From assembly GCA_001414485.1 (NCBI GenBank), contig LLEY01000130.1:111055-175054 (forward strand): a DNA stretch of 64,000 nt. The letters are read 5' to 3'. The DNA is from Calycina herbarum (taxonomy: Eukaryota; Ascomycota; Leotiomycetes; Helotiales; Pezizellaceae). The notes under the pieces are model-generated. The model was not told the DNA's origin. It ran no database searches and was given only the letters and a program-made list of their open reading frames with translations. Below are positions 61,452 to 64,000 of this stretch, piece after piece; the first letter of the stretch is position 1, and every line of letters starts with the position of its first letter. The translations under genes and the position numbers were made by a program.

Positions 61452-62362
61452 CTATGGTTTAGATCGCTGCTTCTGTTGAAACTCCTCTAATCGGTCCTGC
61501 ATTCTATTGATTAGCATTCTTCATAATTTCTGAGGAATAATAATGAGCTTACAATCATCCTCTCCACAAAATTGATCTTTCCACCAGCAAACATTGGGTT
61601 TCCTTCATCATCAATCTCAAAAGCCAACTCTGGCAATGTTGGAATAACTTTAGTCTGAAGCATTGAATTAGTATCACCCTTGCTGGCACATAATGATGTT
61701 GTTTGCTTACTGGTTTATAAGCAGAGACCCTCTTAAGAGCTGATTTTGGTGGACCTGAAAGAACCATAGCTCGCTTCGCTGGAGTGACTTGCCTGAGGAG
61801 ATCAATCTATACCAAGCTATTAGTAGCTTGCCGAGAAGCCGGGAATCCAATTCTTACAGGCTCGTCCACAAAAGTAACCCTCTTCTTGTGTGGGACTGTA
61901 GTTGAAGTGTGAAGGGCTGTCTCGGGAATCTTGAGTTGCAATTTTGGCATTCTGCGGATGGTTCGCGGCAGTCGTAGAGGACAGCTAATGGCTGTACCTC
62001 TCCCCTCCTCCTCATGGCTTGTATGGCCCTGGGTGCGTTCGTCGGATTCCTTATCGACCTTCGCAAAGCAATTAATACCCCAAATCTCAGTCCACGAGGG
62101 AAGAATTTCTTACCAGATCATCTAATGGAGAAAGTGGCGCTATTCTTCCGCTACATTCTAATTCCACTCCGAAAACCCCTTGAGCAAGCTGTGGAAAAGG
62201 TCAGTCTACCGCTAAGGTACGCGAAACAGTGTCTGCGCAAACACTTACTAAATATGCAAGCCTCGCCTCATAAAACGACTTTCTTAGAATTGAATGTTCC
62301 GACAAATTGAAAGAGTATGACTCAGGCATTTTCTCAAGAGCGGTCGTGGTGGCGTGATTCAT
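61452..62362 (-). CDS. Unrecognised six-exon protein, 210 residues
   Basis: Exons on the minus strand: 62362-62249, 62188-62114, 62058-61858, 61806-61711, 61654-61553, 61496-61452; 633 nt, all junctions phase 0. The start context is CAAAACAAAATG. The protein begins MNHATTTALEKMPESYSFNL. It contains KKRVTFVDEP before intron 3, then PPKSALKRVSAYKP, an acidic ELAFEIDDEGNPMFAGGK, and ends in a helix NFVERMIDRLEEFQQKQRSKP. The last acceptor is the second AG after the branch site; the first AG would give a different tail (NAGPIRGVSTEAAI). Small, charged, no signal peptide or membrane segment. The RVTF motif resembles protein phosphatase 1 docking sites (RVxF), an inference only. I do not recognise the family. 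Confidence 0.7.
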
Positions 62363-62857
62363 TTTGTTTTGATAGTGTGTAGGGTGTTGGGGTCGGACGC
62401 GTTTGTTTTAGAAACACCAAAGGTGACGAAGTTGACCCTTTCTGGCACACCAGACTATGCCATCTGCCCAACACCTCAACTGGAACCCTATTATTTCTGC
62501 GGTAACCCATGGGGTGTGTATAATTTGTTACTTTTCCATGAAGTATTTGTTCATTGTTAGATAAACACAAGCGGAAGATCACTTCATAATTTTCTGTCAA
62601 GATTGCAGGAGAAGGCTTTTAAAATGTGGTGTACTTGTTAATTCAGCCCAACACTCAATTGATTTCACTTTTCCTTTGGAGAATATTCAGAAATTGATAA
62701 TCTTTTTTCAAGTGTTTATTTCCTGTGAGATGGAAAGGAAGTGAAAAGATTACTTCACATTTTTACAGCAAGAATTCAAGAAGATGCTTTCAGGACTTCG
62801 GGATTTCGGGTTCTCGTCAATATCAACATTCACCAAAGATATTTCATTTAGAAAGAA

Positions 62858-63109
62858 TCACAAAGAAGACTTGGAGCGATCAACTGAGCCTGGTATTCTG
62901 GCTGGCGAGTATGCATTGCTTCGATCGACGGACCTAGGTGTTCTGTGCATTGGAAGACTGCCACCATAGGCATTTGAACGGTCAATTGAGCCAGGAGTAC
63001 GGTTCCTCGAGACACTTGGAGGGTAGGCATCAGCTGCGGGACCAGGAGTTCGAGCGCCATATGCCTTTGAACGATCAACCGGCCTTCTTCCCATGGCAAG
63101 ATTGCTCAT
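62858..63109 (-). CDS. Small repeat protein or relic (SVDRSNAY-type repeats), 83 residues
   Basis: The minus-strand frame MSNLAMGRRPVDRSKAYGAR and on contains four imperfect repeats of the type R-T-P-G-S-V/I-D-R-S-N/K-A-Y: RRPVDRSKAYG, RTPGSIDRSNAYG, RTPRSVDRSNAYS, RIPGSVDRSKSS. Its ATG overlaps the TGA of the upstream gene (ATGA), unusual for a eukaryotic nuclear locus, so it could instead be a 3' exon or relic related to that gene. No homologous domain is known to me. Confidence 0.4.
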   Translation of the reverse strand: MSNLAMGRRPVDRSKAYGARTPGPAADAYPPSVSRNRTPGSIDRSNAYGGSLPMHRTPRSVDRSNAYSPARIPGSVDRSKSSL

Positions 63110-63818
63110 GGTTTCTCCTCCTCATCCTTAATTGCCGCAAAGGCCGCAGAGAAAACCCCCAACCCACAAAACACAGAGCCAAAATCGCTTTGCTGGGAAC
63201 AAAGCCCACTCCACGCAACCAGCCTCCCATTCTCTTCGCTGCTCAACAGCCCGGGCACCAAGAACTGCCTCGCGGCCTCCTGCTCCGTACTGGAGGACCT
63301 CGAAGTACCTCATGTTTGCGGCAATTCGTGCCGTGCGAGTCCTCTGGTTGTATTCGCTTTGGAGGCTGCGGAGGTTTTCGATGTGTTGGCTGGTGGTGGG
63401 GACGGCCGTGGAGATCTTTGGCATGAATGCCAGCTTGATCGCAAATCGCTCGTTTGCGGCAATGGTGTGGAGGGTGCTGGTCGAGGTTTTGAAGGTGGCG
63501 GCGGGGGAAACGACAGCAGCAATTTGATCGGCCGGAGCGAGATCTTGAAGAGGGATGGCCTGAAAGAAGTTCAAATAATTGTAATTAGCAATCTATTTTG
63601 AGAAATCAAGAGCATCGAATGAACTTACTGGAATACCAGCTCCACCACCACCAACTTCCGCATCTCTCTCAACATCAGCCTCCCTATCCCTGCCCCCGAG
63701 ACCCAAGCGCTCCACAAATTGTCTATATGGGCCTGTAATACGAGATCCGAGCTATATAACTTGTCAGTTTTACTTCATGGAGTGAATATCAAGAAGTGCT
63801 TACAGAGTTTGCAGCCAT
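63106..63818 (-). CDS. Unrecognised protein with apparent one-base frameshift
   Basis: Exons on the minus strand: 63818-63804 (MAANS), 63751-63629, and 63559 onward. The protein reads LGSRITGPYRQFVERLGLGG, then PLQDLAPADQIAAVVSPAAT, a helix with IENLRSLQSEYNQRTRTARI, then MRYFEVLQ. There the frame changes: the original frame continues as an Arg/Trp/Cys-rich stretch to 63128, while the frame one base over reads QEAARQFLVPGLLSSEENGR and ends FAAIKDEEEKP at TGA 63108-63106, which looks authentic. Removing one T near 63289 would join the two. This is either a sequencing or assembly error or a recent null mutation. Introns (52 and 69 bp) are normal. Not recognised; no membrane segment. Confidence 0.6.
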
Positions 63819-64000
63819 GTTTGCTATTGGTTGAACGATCTGATTGTTTGAGGTTCAATAGTAGTGAATGTGTCAAAAAGTTCAGATGAGTGTTGGCGGA
63901 GTGCAATAAACCAGTAAATTCACAAATTAAAAGATGGCAAGGCTATGGTGGTCGGCTATTAGCGTGAATCTGGAGTTTCTTTACTGACCCAGCCTCATTG
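63819..64000. other. Upstream flank of the last gene
   Basis: Promoter-side sequence of the minus-strand gene starting at 63818; nothing else visible before the window ends. Confidence 0.4.

Overview
The window reads as nuclear DNA of a filamentous ascomycete. Genes are split by short introns (mostly 43-140 bp) with GTATGT/GTAAGT donors, CTAAC/CTGAC branch sites and CAG/TAG acceptors. They are interrupted by AT-rich islands whose reading frames carry C-to-T/G-to-A type stops, as expected from repeat-induced point mutation (RIP). Gene content (golgin with GRIP domain, lunapark, SRPK-type kinase, Brr6/Brl1, Iws1, SREBP-like bHLH, Zn2Cys6 factor, multicopper oxidase, phospholipase C) fits a Pezizomycotina genome. 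Leotiomycetes/Helotiales is my guess from protein flavour and was not tested by a search.

Layout. 1-2.2 kb: a RIP-like transposon relic with an integrase core on the minus strand, then a broken 2EXR-type gene. 2.9-13.8 kb: gene-dense; a Ser/Arg-rich protein, a short-chain dehydrogenase, the golgin IMH1 divergent from lunapark LNP1 (two GC-AG introns), and an unrecognised gene with an in-frame stop. 14.3-16.2 kb: a second AT-rich island. 17.6-24.8 kb: SRPK kinase, then BRR6 and IWS1 as a divergent pair. 24.8-33.6 kb: repeat-rich and pseudogene-rich, with an acyltransferase relic, a lactonase pseudogene carrying several lesions and a dispersed repeat family. 33.6-34.9 kb: SREBP-like bHLH factor. 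35-40 kb: no convincing gene, but a compact inverted-repeat element flanked by TA. 40.2-42.0 kb: a seven-exon secreted protein. 43.8-52.5 kb: Zn2Cys6 factor, membrane-anchored laccase-like oxidase, and a divergent secreted phospholipase C. 52.5-61.4 kb: degraded sequence with anonymous ORFs and a degenerate tandem array. 61.4-63.8 kb: a six-exon unrecognised gene, a short repeat-containing ORF, and a gene with an apparent one-base frameshift.

How the genes fit together. The conserved core is mostly endomembrane and nuclear housekeeping: Golgi tethering (IMH1), ER three-way junctions (LNP1), nuclear envelope/pore assembly (BRR6), SR-protein phosphorylation (SRPK) and RNA polymerase II elongation (IWS1). 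The accessory half holds secreted or surface proteins (unknown secreted protein, oxidase, phospholipase C) next to a pathway-type regulator. There is no polyketide or peptide synthetase, so this is not a classical metabolite cluster. Exon boundaries were worked out by hand from reading frame and splice consensus; no database search was possible.
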